Source of the DNA: Oscillospiraceae bacterium
GTDB taxonomy: Bacteria > Bacillota > Clostridia > Oscillospirales > Ruminococcaceae
Assembly (NCBI GenBank): GCA_900768125.1
Contig: CAAGBS010000038.1
Location: 1-64,000, forward strand
Length of the DNA stretch: 64,000 nt
Reading direction: 5' to 3'
The notes beneath the pieces are model-generated. The model saw only the letters and a list, made by a program, of their open reading frames with translations, ran no database searches and was not told the DNA's origin. The translations under genes and the position numbers were made by a program. Shown here in pieces: positions 8,576 through 17,073 of the stretch; the stretch's first letter is position 1, and each line of letters begins with the position of its first letter.

Positions 8576-8632
8576 GTATTTTAAGTTCTGACGGCTTTCT
8601 GAGCATTCCCGCAAAATGGAGCGAAAAATCGC

Positions 8633-9136
8633 TTATTGATCACCGCTTTTCTCGGAATTTTCTGCCTTAAGCTCGGATTCAAGCTGCTTAATTCTGTACG
8701 TCACACCGGGCATATAAATCATGTACGCTCTGTCTGTTTCATCGGAAAAACCAACTTTATCATACAGCCTGTAACCGGTTCCGCTACGTTGCGCATTGAG
8801 CGAGTAAAAAGAGCCACGCGTCTTTTCAAAAAACTCGCTGAACATCTGCGTTCCATAACCCTTGTGCTGATATGCAGGCGAAATAGCAACAGTATCAACG
8901 CTGATACTGTTCATGCCAATGCTGGGTACAATTATCGCCGTTATGATACCGATGATCGAATCACCATCAGTAAGCACATACGCCATGCAATAATCACTTT
9001 CTATATACTTCTTGAAATATAGCGGAAGATTTTCCCGAAAATACTCCCCCATCTTTCCGTCGTGGTGAAACGCTCCCAGGTATAATTCGGTGCACTCCTC
9101 TATATCGCAATTTTCCATCAGCCGTAATTCAGCCAT
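8633..9136 (-). CDS. GNAT family N-acetyltransferase
   Basis: A 167-residue GNAT protein. The acetyl-CoA loop YQHKGYGTQM (residues about 92-101) is clear, followed by the typical C-terminal segment ending in YDKVGFSDE. It is preceded by AAGGAGG. It transfers an acetyl group from acetyl-CoA to an unidentified amine substrate. It is the first of three separate GNAT genes at the left end of the island, all on the minus strand and each with its own ribosome site. Confidence 0.85.
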   Translation of the reverse strand: MAELRLMENCDIEECTELYLGAFHHDGKMGEYFRENLPLYFKKYIESDYCMAYVLTDGDSIIGIITAIIVPSIGMNSISVDTVAISPAYQHKGYGTQMFSEFFEKTRGSFYSLNAQRSGTGYRLYDKVGFSDETDRAYMIYMPGVTYRIKQLESELKAENSEKSGDQ

Positions 9137-9286
9137 TACAAATCCTCCTTATCGCGCAGGCAGGAACAGTCTGCATAATCCTCGTTACTTCACGTCCTCA
9201 TCAGGCAGTTCATCGAAAAAACGGAACCCTATATCCAAGATTTCTGTTCTCCCGCAGGTCGTCAAGCACGAAAACCCGCCGCAAAC
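9137..9286 (-). other. Short intergenic stretch with a decayed 3' gene end
   Basis: No intact gene is present. On the minus strand a short frame reads ILDIGFRFFDELPDEDVK before a stop codon, which looks like the last codons of a lost gene. It is too short to assign. Confidence 0.25.
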
Positions 9287-9829
9287 TCACCCGAACAAAA
9301 CATTGATACACTCGTCCTTAGTGACCCCGTAAGCCGTCGTGTACTTACTGTACTTATAAAACTTGAACCCGCATTTTTCCTGCACGCGCTTCGACTGCGG
9401 ATTGTCGGTGAAATACCTGCACGCAATAAAATCAAGCCCGACCTGCTTAAACAGATAGTCAATCACTGCCCGTACTGCCTCCGCCATGTAACCGTTGCCC
9501 CAGTACGCCTTAGACAGCACAAATCCCAGCTCACGCCCCGACTTATCGCTGAATTCCGGGAGCTTTTCCTCGTCGTATTTTTCGATTCCCAGCGAGCCTA
9601 TGACCTTACCGCCGTGCTCAATGGCGAACGTCTTTTTCCCGCTGATGAACGCAGTAAGGATAGCCTGCGTTTCTTCCTTTGTTTTGTGGTGCGACCACCC
9701 CGCCATCTCCCCGACGCCGTCCACGCTCGCGTACTCGAAAAAATCATCAAGGTCGGATTCCCGCCACGGGCGCAGTATGAGCCGCTCCGTCCTTAGCACA
9801 ACATTTGATATGTCGATTTCTGCGTTCAT
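9287..9829 (-). CDS. GNAT N-acetyltransferase, RimJ/RimL type
   Basis: A 180-residue acetyltransferase of the RimJ/RimL (Acetyltransf_3) group. It begins with the typical LRTERLILRPWRESDLDDFF, has the acetyl-CoA region GFVLSKAYWGNGYMAEAV and ends with ACRYFTDNPQSKRVQEKCGF. Members acetylate protein N-termini or small molecules; the substrate is unknown here. It starts after AGGTAATT and is not overlapped by its neighbours. Confidence 0.88.
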   Translation of the reverse strand: MNAEIDISNVVLRTERLILRPWRESDLDDFFEYASVDGVGEMAGWSHHKTKEETQAILTAFISGKKTFAIEHGGKVIGSLGIEKYDEEKLPEFSDKSGRELGFVLSKAYWGNGYMAEAVRAVIDYLFKQVGLDFIACRYFTDNPQSKRVQEKCGFKFYKYSKYTTAYGVTKDECINVLFG

Positions 9830-9870
9830 TTAATTACCTCCACACCTCATTGCCAAACAGCAATTGCCAT

Positions 9871-10344
9871 TCAAAACCTATACGCCATGATGTACTCTTC
9901 CGCATTTTCTCCGACGATCTCAAATCCGACATTCTTATACATTTTAACTGCATAGTTGGCTTTCTGAACAGCAAGCGAAGCCTGTTTGTAATTTTCCGCT
10001 TTCAATAACTTAAGCATTGATTTCATCAAAGCTGTCCCTATCCCATGGTTCCTGTACTCGGGATATAGGGATATCGCGAACGACGGAGTTTCGTCATCAA
10101 TATGACCGTAATCATTCATTATCCGCACCCACACAGCACCGATTATTCTTTTGTCCAGCTCCGCAACAAGGCAGCAGTCCCCTTTATGTTTTCCGAAATC
10201 AGATATGTACACCTGCAATTCGGGCTGTTCGATGATTTCCCTCGGCGGCGGTTTTACGCCCTCGGGAATGAATATCGCCTCGTAAAGGAAATCGCCTAAT
10301 ACGCTGTATTCAGACTCTTTGATCTTTCTGATTTTATAATCCAT
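9871..10344 (-). CDS. GNAT family N-acetyltransferase
   Basis: A 157-residue GNAT protein with acetyl-CoA loop PEYRNHGIGTALM (residues about 94-106) and the closing motif YKNVGFEIVGE. It starts MDYKIRKIKESEY after AGGGGGA. The region before it (10345-10430) is a short AT-rich gap leading to the divergent hipBST promoter. Substrate unknown. Confidence 0.85.
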   Translation of the reverse strand: MDYKIRKIKESEYSVLGDFLYEAIFIPEGVKPPPREIIEQPELQVYISDFGKHKGDCCLVAELDKRIIGAVWVRIMNDYGHIDDETPSFAISLYPEYRNHGIGTALMKSMLKLLKAENYKQASLAVQKANYAVKMYKNVGFEIVGENAEEYIMAYRF

Positions 10345-10430
10345 AAATCCCCCTTATTCTCCGTAAAATTATTATATCACAACGTCCGCTTTTTTTCAAG
10401 TTGATTTACGCCCTCGCTCACCGCGTATAA

Positions 10431-10535
10431 TATACCCGTTAGGGTGCAATACTATAACAAACGCACAAATCTACCACCGAAAGGGTATAAATTCACATCA
10501 ACCCCATTGACAAAATACCCGAACGGGTGTAAAAT
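10431..10535 (+). promoter_or_regulatory. hipBST promoter with repeated operators
   Basis: TTGACA (10507-10512), a 17-bp spacer and TAAAAT (10530-10535). The spacer holds an inverted repeat TACCCGAACGGGTG (10516-10529). A near copy, TACCCGTTAGGGTG, lies at 10433-10446, and a weaker TACC...GGTA copy lies near 10472-10487. A dyad between the -35 and -10 boxes is the expected place for HipB-type autorepression, and the upstream copies would allow cooperative binding. Confidence 0.75.
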
Positions 10536-10558
10536 ATATAACAAAAGGGGGCGCAGAA

Positions 10559-10762
10559 ATGAATCCGATAGCGAAATTTATCAAGGAAAACCGCAAGGCC
10601 GCCGGGCTTACGCAGGAGGAATTCGCGATACGCTCGGGGCTGGGACTGCGTTTCGTGCGGGAACTTGAGCAGGGCAAGGAAACCGTGCGAATGGACAAGG
10701 TGAACGCCGCCCTCGCGATGTTCGATATGCAGGCAGTACCGGGCAGAAAGGACGATGAGTGA
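10559..10762 (+). CDS. hipB: HipB-like antitoxin / autorepressor (XRE helix-turn-helix)
   Basis: A 67-residue single HTH_XRE domain (y4mF-like): RKAAGLTQEEFAIRSGLGLRFVRELEQG. It is preceded by GGGGGCG and starts at ATG 10559. In Hip systems HipB binds operator DNA and represses the operon. It is the first of three overlapping genes; the stop codon TGA overlaps the next ATG (TGATG). Its length is typical of HipB without extra C-terminal parts. Confidence 0.85.
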   Translation: MNPIAKFIKENRKAAGLTQEEFAIRSGLGLRFVRELEQGKETVRMDKVNAALAMFDMQAVPGRKDDE

Positions 10763-11091
10763 TGGGCGCGTTCAGAACCGCATATGTGTATGTCAGGAAC
10801 GCCTACGCAGGCGCTCTTTCCGAAACCGACGAGGGGTACTCCTTCGAGTACGACCGCGATTACCTGCGCTCCGAGGGCGCAAGCGCCGTGTCGCTGACCC
10901 TGCCGTTGTCGGAGGAGGTGTATTCCTCGAAAACGCTGTTTTCGTTCTTCGACGGGCTTATCCCCGAGGGCTGGCTGCTCGGCGTGATTACCCGCAACTG
11001 GAAGATAGACCAGAAAGACCGCTTCGGGCTGCTGCTCATTTCCTGCCGGGACGCCATCGGAAACGTAAGTATCAGAGGTGAAAAATCATGA
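10762..11091 (+). CDS. hipS: HipS-like small subunit (HipA N-terminal subdomain)
   Basis: A 109-residue protein equal to the N-subdomain-1 (Couple_hipA) that is normally fused to HipA: AYVYVRNAYAGALSE at the start and LTLPLSEEVY...FFDGLIPEGWLL in the centre. It is a separate gene here, between hipB and the kinase. This is the arrangement of tripartite HipBST systems, in which HipS is the actual antitoxin of HipT in E. coli O127. ATG 10762 is used (TGATG coupling); GTG at 10759 is an alternative. It overlaps the next gene by 4 nt. Confidence 0.82.
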   Translation: MGAFRTAYVYVRNAYAGALSETDEGYSFEYDRDYLRSEGASAVSLTLPLSEEVYSSKTLFSFFDGLIPEGWLLGVITRNWKIDQKDRFGLLLISCRDAIGNVSIRGEKS

Positions 11092-12056
11092 ACTGCCTTT
11101 GCTGCGGAAAACCGCTTAAAACCGACGAACCCTCGGGCTGGCACAAAGCTTGCGTAAAGCGCTTTTTCGGCACGAGCATTATCCCCGAACTGGAAATAGA
11201 CAACAGCGCGCTGGAGCACCTCGCGATAGAAACCGCCGGCAAGGGGCTGACAATCCCCGGCGTGCAGAAAAAGCTCTCGCTGCACCTCATGTCCGAGGGG
11301 AGAAAGCCGCGGCTCACGCTGGTGAATTACCCGACGGGATTTATTCTGAAGCCGCAGGTGGAAGACTTCAGGGCGCTCCCCGAGGCGGAACATCTCGTCA
11401 TGTCCATGGCGGACGCGGCGGGGATAAGCACCGTTCCGCACGCGCTGGTAAGGGGCGGCGAAAACCTCGCGTACATCACCCGCAGGATCGACCGCGTGTT
11501 CGGGAAAGAGAACGTGGAAATGCTCGCGATGGAGGATTTCTGCCAGCTCGACCTGCGGCTCACGCAGGACAAGTACCGCGGCTCCTACGAGCGCTGCGCA
11601 AAGGTAATCGAGCGGTATTCCTCGCGGAGCGGGCTGGATTTAAGCGAGCTGTTTTACAGGCTGATTTTCTGCTTCATCACGGGGAATTCGGATATGCATC
11701 TGAAGAATTTCTCGCTCATCGAAACCGCCGAGCGCAGCGGCAAGTACGTCCTTTCCCCGGCTTACGACCTGCTCCCGGTCAACGTAATAATGCCCGAGGA
11801 CATCGAGCAGACAGCCCTCGCACTGAACGGAAAAAAGCAGAATATCCGCCGCAGGGACTTCCTTGTTTTCGCGGAGGGGTGCGGAATTACACGTCAGTCC
11901 GCCGAGAAAATGATGAGGAAACTCCTTTCGATGAAGCCGAAATTCCTTGCGATGTGCGGGGAGTCGCTCCTGCCGGAGGATATGAAATCGCGGTTCGCGG
12001 GGCTTATTGGGGAGCGGTGTAATGTGCTCGAACAGGGTAATCCCACAATAGGCTAA
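11088..12056 (+). CDS. hipT: HipT-like serine/threonine kinase toxin
   Basis: A 322-residue HipA-C-type kinase lacking the N-terminal subdomain. It has a CxxC pair at the N-terminus (NCLCCGKPL), the glycine-rich loop region PGVQKKLSLHL near residue 63, the catalytic GNSDMHLKN near residues 198-206 and the metal-binding SPAYDLLP near residue 225. HipT phosphorylates an aminoacyl-tRNA synthetase (tryptophanyl in E. coli), causing growth arrest. The operon order hipB-hipS-hipT with 1-4 nt overlaps supports a complete tripartite toxin-antitoxin module. The target here is not known. Confidence 0.85.
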   Translation: MNCLCCGKPLKTDEPSGWHKACVKRFFGTSIIPELEIDNSALEHLAIETAGKGLTIPGVQKKLSLHLMSEGRKPRLTLVNYPTGFILKPQVEDFRALPEAEHLVMSMADAAGISTVPHALVRGGENLAYITRRIDRVFGKENVEMLAMEDFCQLDLRLTQDKYRGSYERCAKVIERYSSRSGLDLSELFYRLIFCFITGNSDMHLKNFSLIETAERSGKYVLSPAYDLLPVNVIMPEDIEQTALALNGKKQNIRRRDFLVFAEGCGITRQSAEKMMRKLLSMKPKFLAMCGESLLPEDMKSRFAGLIGERCNVLEQGNPTIG

Positions 12057-12164
12057 AATAATAACGATTTTGCAACACTTTTATAACGATTTCGATATTT
12101 TACAACGATTTCCGCGCATTTTATAACACTATCTTTGAATTTACTGTTGACAAAGTGTTATAAA
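12057..12164 (+). repeat. AT-rich repeats and a 13-bp inverted repeat
   Basis: Three copies of TAACGATTT/CAACGATTT occur at 12062-12112. Next comes a perfect inverted repeat, ATTTTATAACACT (12118-12130) with AGTGTTATAAAAT (12154-12166), whose second arm overlaps the ATG at 12165. It looks like an operator or the scar of a rearrangement that removed the 5' end of the next gene. Confidence 0.5.
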
Positions 12165-13319
12165 ATGACATATATCAGCGGAAAAACCGTCGTAAGCGCG
12201 GAGATACAGGAAATAGACAACGAGCTGAAACCCTGCTTCTACAAGGGCGTTGGGCGGCTGAAAGGCTCATACGTCCGCGTGGGCGACGGCGACAGGCACA
12301 TGACAGAATACGAGGTGTACAGCTACGAGGCGTTCAGAAAGAAAATTCAGGACGAACTGCGCGTTGCAGAGCGCGCCGGGCTTTCCGACATCGACACCGA
12401 CGCGCATACTCAGTACCTTATCACCATGCGGAAGAAAAAGCCGAACCTCGCCGACCTCCCGACGGAAAAAATAGATTCCCTGCAAGGCTTTACAACGGAC
12501 GGCAAGCCCACGCTGGCGGGAGTTATGATGTTCTCGCCGTACCCGCAGGGATTTTTCCCGCAGCTATGCGTCACCGCAGTCTGCGTGCAGGGGACGGAAA
12601 TGGGCAGCGACAACGCAGTCGGAGAGCGCTTCATTGATAACGCGCGTATCGACGGAAACATCGTAAATATGCTCGACGAATCAATAAGCTTCGTTCGCAG
12701 GAACATGAAAACCGCCACCTGTATCGACCCGCAGACAGGCAGGCGCTCCGACAAGCCGGAATACCCCGTCGTTGCAGTCAGGGAGCTGATTCTGAACGCG
12801 CTTGTCCACCGCGATTACAGCACCCACACCGACTACACGCCGGTAACGATAAGAATGTTCTCAAACCGCATTGAGATAGAAAATCCCGGCGGTCTTTACG
12901 GAAGAATGACCCTTGACAAGCTGGGAAAAGTCGCCGCGGACACCCGAAACCCGTTCCTCGCAAACGCGCTTGAGGTGATAGACGTCACCGAGAACAGGTA
13001 CAGCGGCATTCCCACCGTGTACAGCGCGATGAAAAACGCTGGTCTGCCCGAGCCGAAATTTGAAAACGAACGCGGTATTTTCAGGGCAACGCTATACAAC
13101 AGCGCCGAAATACCCGCGCCCGTCACCGGCAACGAAGAGGACCTGCTGATTTTCTGCCGCACGCCGAGGACCCGCGCCGAAATCGAGCAGCATTTCAAAG
13201 GCAGGCTGTCGATAAACTACCTGATGACGCACATCATTCGCCCGCTTGTCGAGCAGGGGAAAATCAAACTCGCCATTCCCGACAAACCTCGCAGCAAAAA
13301 TCAGAAGTATTACAGCTGA
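12165..13319 (+). CDS. AlbA_2/Schlafen-type, RecG-like ATP-binding protein, probably 5'-truncated
   Basis: A 384-residue protein. Residues 20-60 match the second half of the AlbA_2 (Schlafen-like) domain: CFYKGVGRLKGSYVRVGDGDRHMTEYE. The middle has the HATPase_c_4-like signature VVAVRELILNALVHRDYS, and the C-terminus has a winged helix. The first ~50 residues of AlbA_2 seen in relatives are missing. The ATG at 12165 has no ribosome site, and an upstream TTG (12135) only adds codons from the repeat. The gene may therefore be truncated. Family members are putative regulators often found near defence or toxin genes. Confidence 0.65.
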   Translation: MTYISGKTVVSAEIQEIDNELKPCFYKGVGRLKGSYVRVGDGDRHMTEYEVYSYEAFRKKIQDELRVAERAGLSDIDTDAHTQYLITMRKKKPNLADLPTEKIDSLQGFTTDGKPTLAGVMMFSPYPQGFFPQLCVTAVCVQGTEMGSDNAVGERFIDNARIDGNIVNMLDESISFVRRNMKTATCIDPQTGRRSDKPEYPVVAVRELILNALVHRDYSTHTDYTPVTIRMFSNRIEIENPGGLYGRMTLDKLGKVAADTRNPFLANALEVIDVTENRYSGIPTVYSAMKNAGLPEPKFENERGIFRATLYNSAEIPAPVTGNEEDLLIFCRTPRTRAEIEQHFKGRLSINYLMTHIIRPLVEQGKIKLAIPDKPRSKNQKYYS

Positions 13320-13393
13320 AATGACCCCCGTTCGTGCAAAATGAGCGGGAGATGTTCTTTTATTCGGTGCGTTAAAGTAAGCGCTGCGCGGGG

Positions 13394-14452
13394 TTATTCA
13401 GCCTTAATTACGGCGCGGTATTTTGTTCCGCGTCCGTTTCCGATTTTCTCGATTTTGCCGGATTTTAGTAATCTGCCAAGTTCAACTTCGACGGTAGTAA
13501 CGCTGATGTCGGGGAGTTTCTCGCAGATATCCCGCTTGGAAACAGGCAGCAGACTGCCCGTTATAAACTCCCCGATCCGCTGTTTCTTGGTGATTTTCTT
13601 GTCCTTGAAATTCGCAAATCTGCTGTCCAGTTCGAAGTAGCTCATTTTGAGATTAAAGAGGAAGTTTTCGATGAACGGAAAGTAGCTGTTATCGTTCTCG
13701 TGCCAGCGCTCCGAGGACTTCTGCAAGGACGTGTAGTAATAATTTTTGTAGGTGTTTATCTGCTCCTCTATCGACACATATTTCCCCGCGCTGAATCCAC
13801 TTTTATACAGCAAAAGCAGCGACAGTAATCTTGACATTCTGCCATTCCCATCGCGGAACGGGTGAATGCAGAGGAAGTCCAGAATCACGCACGGGATAAG
13901 CAGCAGCGGATTGATTTCCGCCTCCGAATACGCGTCGTGATACGCAAGAATAAGCTGCTCCATCGACGCGGAAGTTTCGCTCGCGGGAATCGGCGTAAAA
14001 CGCACGCTGCGTACTCCCAGGCGGTCGGTTTCCATGATGAAATTATCCTCCGTCTTGTACTTCCCCGCGAGGTCGTCGCCGCTGGGCTGGAGGAGAATTC
14101 GGTGCAGCTCGAGTATGCTTTTTTCGCTGAACGGAATGTCGGAATAACTGCTGTGTATCAGGTCGAGCGAGTCGCGATAGCCTGCGATTTCCAGCTCGTT
14201 ATGCCCCTGCGGCGCGGTGGATTTGTTCACGATGTCGCGAATACGCTTGTCCGTCGTGACTATCCCCTCGATGGCGTTGGAGCTTTTCACCGACTGTATC
14301 TTCGCGACGGATTCCATCGCCGAGAATACCTCCGCGAAGTCGGTTCGGCGCAGCTCCGCCTTTGCTTTCATCTCATAAATCGAGGTCGCGGAGTTCATTA
14401 TGTCGGCGGGTACGCTGATTTTTTTCAGGAACGTATAGTCGAACTTTCGCAT
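13394..14452 (-). CDS. Fic family protein (putative AMP transferase)
   Basis: A 352-residue Fic protein with Fic_N, the catalytic HPFRDGNGR (residues 197-205) and a C-terminal winged helix. It has an N-terminal inhibitory motif SSNAIEG (residues 57-63), whose Glu blocks the ATP site in class II Fic proteins. It likely transfers AMP to a protein target and is self-inhibited. It stands alone on the minus strand, divergent from the sigma-factor gene. A decayed copy of this gene and its upstream region lies at 23126-24535. Confidence 0.92.
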   Translation of the reverse strand: MRKFDYTFLKKISVPADIMNSATSIYEMKAKAELRRTDFAEVFSAMESVAKIQSVKSSNAIEGIVTTDKRIRDIVNKSTAPQGHNELEIAGYRDSLDLIHSSYSDIPFSEKSILELHRILLQPSGDDLAGKYKTEDNFIMETDRLGVRSVRFTPIPASETSASMEQLILAYHDAYSEAEINPLLLIPCVILDFLCIHPFRDGNGRMSRLLSLLLLYKSGFSAGKYVSIEEQINTYKNYYYTSLQKSSERWHENDNSYFPFIENFLFNLKMSYFELDSRFANFKDKKITKKQRIGEFITGSLLPVSKRDICEKLPDISVTTVEVELGRLLKSGKIEKIGNGRGTKYRAVIKAE

Positions 14453-14646
14453 GGGGTTCTCCTTATATTGCAGTTTTTCTGCATATATTATAGCTTATTA
14501 TATTCAGATTGTCAACCGCTTACTAAAAAAATACTGCTGTTAATGGCAAGTTTTTAGGAATATCCTTAGGCAACTCTCTTGATTTTTTGCCGACATCGGT
14601 TTATAATATAGACTATAAAGTCTGATTGTTTTAATGGAGGTCAACC

Positions 14647-15192
14647 ATGATATCAGCCGCACTTTCGGTACTGAAAACCGACGAAGAAAGAAACATAGTC
14701 GAGAAACTGTACACCGAGAATCGTAACCGTTTCCTCAGCATAGCCTACTCAAGGCTTAACAACCGCGCCGACGCCGAGGAAGCGGTGCAGGAGGCGTTCC
14801 TGCGGATCGCGGCGAAACCGGACACTTTTTTCAAAGTACCCGACAGCAAAAAAGTCGCGTTTGTGGATATCGTGATACGGAACGTCGCAATAGAAACTGT
14901 GCGTAAAAAGGCGCACTTCCCGCAGGTCGAACTAGACGAAAATATCCCCGACAGCATGTCAGTCGAAGAACAGGTGATAGGCGAAATATCCTACGAAAAG
15001 CTGGCGGATTTCGTCCGGAACATGCCGGAAACCCTGAAGTCCGCGCTGACTCTGAGAATTAATTTCGACGTTCCGAACACGGAAATCGCCGAGCTCCTCG
15101 GCATATCATACTCCGCGGCAAAGCGCCGAATTTCCGACGCAATGAAGATGATAAGGGAGTACATAGAAAGCGAGAACAACAATGAACTCTGA
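14647..15192 (+). CDS. ECF-type RNA polymerase sigma factor
   Basis: A 181-residue sigma-70 family protein. Region 2 is seen in RFLSIAYSRLNNRADAEEAVQEAFLRI (residues about 29-55) and region 4 in LRINFDVPNTEIAELLGISYSAAKRRI near residues 138-164. Starts at ATG 14647 after GGAGG. It overlaps the following gene by 11 nt, the usual sigma/anti-sigma coupling. It may drive the exported-protein genes downstream. A short decayed copy of its 5' end occurs at 24464-24535. Confidence 0.88.
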   Translation: MISAALSVLKTDEERNIVEKLYTENRNRFLSIAYSRLNNRADAEEAVQEAFLRIAAKPDTFFKVPDSKKVAFVDIVIRNVAIETVRKKAHFPQVELDENIPDSMSVEEQVIGEISYEKLADFVRNMPETLKSALTLRINFDVPNTEIAELLGISYSAAKRRISDAMKMIREYIESENNNEL

Positions 15193-15853
15193 GCTTCTGA
15201 AAGCCGCGTTGCAAGACGCGTACATCGCTGATTTCGCCGGGTTTGACAGCGCGCCGGAGTTCCACGCGTCATTATCCCATCGCGTAAGAATGCACCGTAT
15301 TTTCTCGAAATTCTACGGCGCTCCCATCCCGGAAACAAAGCCAAAATTCAACCGCCGGATAGCCGCTGTACTGCTGATAATTATTTTCATGGCGGCAATC
15401 GCAGGCTGCACTGGAGTTATCATCAGTAACTTCACGTTCCGTCAGCATTCCGATAATGTAGAGGTCGAGGCAGCGGGCACAGGTAAATCGCAGATAGAAG
15501 ATATATACTGCATTCCCTCGCTCCCGGACGGCTTTGAACTGACCAACGAAATACCCCCTGAAATGACCGGCGGTGCGATATACGACGTAACTTACAGCTG
15601 CGGTGACGAGCTGATAAGCTTCACACAGCACACCAAAGCAATATACAACGTCAGCTTTGATAACGAGCACGGCGATTTCGAGAAAATAACCGTCGGCGGT
15701 CATTCTGCGCTGTTTCTGGGCGGCTACGGTTCCGTAAACTCTATTGTCTGGGACAACGGAGACTACATTCTGGAACTTTCCGCTACTCTCCCCAAAGATG
15801 AAACTATCGCGCTTGCGGATAGTGTGAAACTTGCACAAAAGACTGACAAGTAA
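15182..15853 (+). CDS. Membrane anti-sigma factor-like protein with DUF4367-like exported domain
   Basis: A 223-residue protein: a cytosolic N-terminus of about 58 residues, one membrane segment (IAAVLLIIIFMAAIAG, residues about 60-75), and an extracytoplasmic domain of about 145 residues with the ...YCIPSLPDGFEL...GGHSALFLGG pattern of DUF4367-type proteins. It overlaps the ECF sigma gene by 11 nt. The topology and the pairing suggest that it holds the sigma factor inactive until an outside signal arrives. It lacks the HxxxCxxC zinc motif of ZAS-type anti-sigma factors. Confidence 0.75.
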   Translation: MNSELLKAALQDAYIADFAGFDSAPEFHASLSHRVRMHRIFSKFYGAPIPETKPKFNRRIAAVLLIIIFMAAIAGCTGVIISNFTFRQHSDNVEVEAAGTGKSQIEDIYCIPSLPDGFELTNEIPPEMTGGAIYDVTYSCGDELISFTQHTKAIYNVSFDNEHGDFEKITVGGHSALFLGGYGSVNSIVWDNGDYILELSATLPKDETIALADSVKLAQKTDK

Positions 15854-15952
15854 ATAGTACAAACTGCTGATTTATGTTAATTTGTCAATACAACTACTCA
15901 CCTTACCTCCTCTTTTGCTATATTTTAAAATAGAGAGGAGGTGTTATAAATT

Positions 15953-16381
15953 ATGAAACTTTTAGTTTCTGTTTTTATTGCTGTGTCAATATTAACAACT
16001 ACCAGCATATCATCGTATGCTATTGCATTAGATGATAAAACCGCCAATTCAAATATAAGTTTATATTATGAAACAGCACAAAAAACTTACTCTAGTTTGA
16101 AAATTTCAGGCAATACAGCTAATTGTTATAGTTATGCAATAGCTAACACTAAATGTACTATTACTTTGGTTCAAACGCTGGAGAAAAAACAATCTTTAGT
16201 ATGGAAGAGTGTACCAGGAGCTTCATGGAGCATGAGTCGTGATTCTCTGAAATTAAACGCTAGTAATTCTTACAGTCAACTAACGGCTGGAAAATACCGG
16301 TTAAAAACAGTGTTTACTTTTACCTTGTCAAACGGAGAATCAGAAACTAAAACAAAATACAGTAGTGTTGAAAGTATCTAA
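15953..16381 (+). CDS. Small exported protein, AT-rich
   Basis: A 142-residue protein with a signal peptide (KLLVSVFIAVSILTTTSISSYA) and a predicted cleavage around residue 24, followed by a soluble beta-rich domain ending KTKYSSVESI. No family is recognised. The ATG follows GAGGAGGTG. Codon use is clearly more AT-rich than that of the sigma/anti-sigma genes upstream, suggesting separate transfer. It may be a target of the ECF system or an exported effector. Confidence 0.65.
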   Translation: MKLLVSVFIAVSILTTTSISSYAIALDDKTANSNISLYYETAQKTYSSLKISGNTANCYSYAIANTKCTITLVQTLEKKQSLVWKSVPGASWSMSRDSLKLNASNSYSQLTAGKYRLKTVFTFTLSNGESETKTKYSSVESI

Positions 16382-16491
16382 AATATAATTCAAGGCTATT
16401 GCTATTTACAGAAGGAGGTAATCACAGAAAAACATTAAGTCATTATAATTACGACATTTATAAACCACAGTAAAGAAAGGGTTGGTCTATT

Positions 16492-17061
16492 ATGACAAAA
16501 ACTATCAATAAGAAAATTGTATTAACTCTTATGGCATTTGTTTTATCGCTGTGCTGGCTTATTACACCCGCTTCAGCCGAAGAAACAATTTCTCTTGATG
16601 TACTTTCCAACGAAACGCTATGTGTAGAAGATACAGTTGAACCTTTAGCTGTAACAAACAAACTTAAAGGTGTTTCGATATTGGTAATTCCCGCTAGATA
16701 CAATTCTAGCAAGGGAGCTTATGAGCGAATTATGAACGAGGAGCTGTGGAGCAGTACTGGTTCTGGTTACACTCCATATAACTGCACTGTTTCTAGCAGC
16801 ATATCACAGTGGATGTTAGAAAATGATTTCAACCTTTTTTACGTTGAAATCGTCTACAATATATCCGGTTCCAGTTCTTCTTACACAGTAGACTTTACAG
16901 TTAATAACCCTGAATGGACAAACTACAATACTAGAGTGTCAGGAGGAAACTATGTTATACAGTACATGGTTCCAAGGAAATACCACACATACAGTATATC
17001 TTTAACACCGAAAGGTTCATCAAATTCTCTTTCCCTCGGCGGACATATCTCTATAGGTTAA
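16492..17061 (+). CDS. Exported protein, AT-rich
   Basis: A 189-residue protein with a signal peptide (IVLTLMAFVLSLCWLITPASA, cleavage near residue 30) and an exported Ser/Thr/Tyr-rich domain. No family is recognised. The start follows GAAAGGG. It is separated from the previous exported protein by 110 nt, which contain an isolated GAAGGAGGT without an ATG at the right distance. It shares the AT-rich character of its neighbour. The pair may form a two-component extracellular system, but that is a guess. Confidence 0.6.
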   Translation: MTKTINKKIVLTLMAFVLSLCWLITPASAEETISLDVLSNETLCVEDTVEPLAVTNKLKGVSILVIPARYNSSKGAYERIMNEELWSSTGSGYTPYNCTVSSSISQWMLENDFNLFYVEIVYNISGSSSSYTVDFTVNNPEWTNYNTRVSGGNYVIQYMVPRKYHTYSISLTPKGSSNSLSLGGHISIG

Positions 17062-17073
17062 GGAAGATGTATT

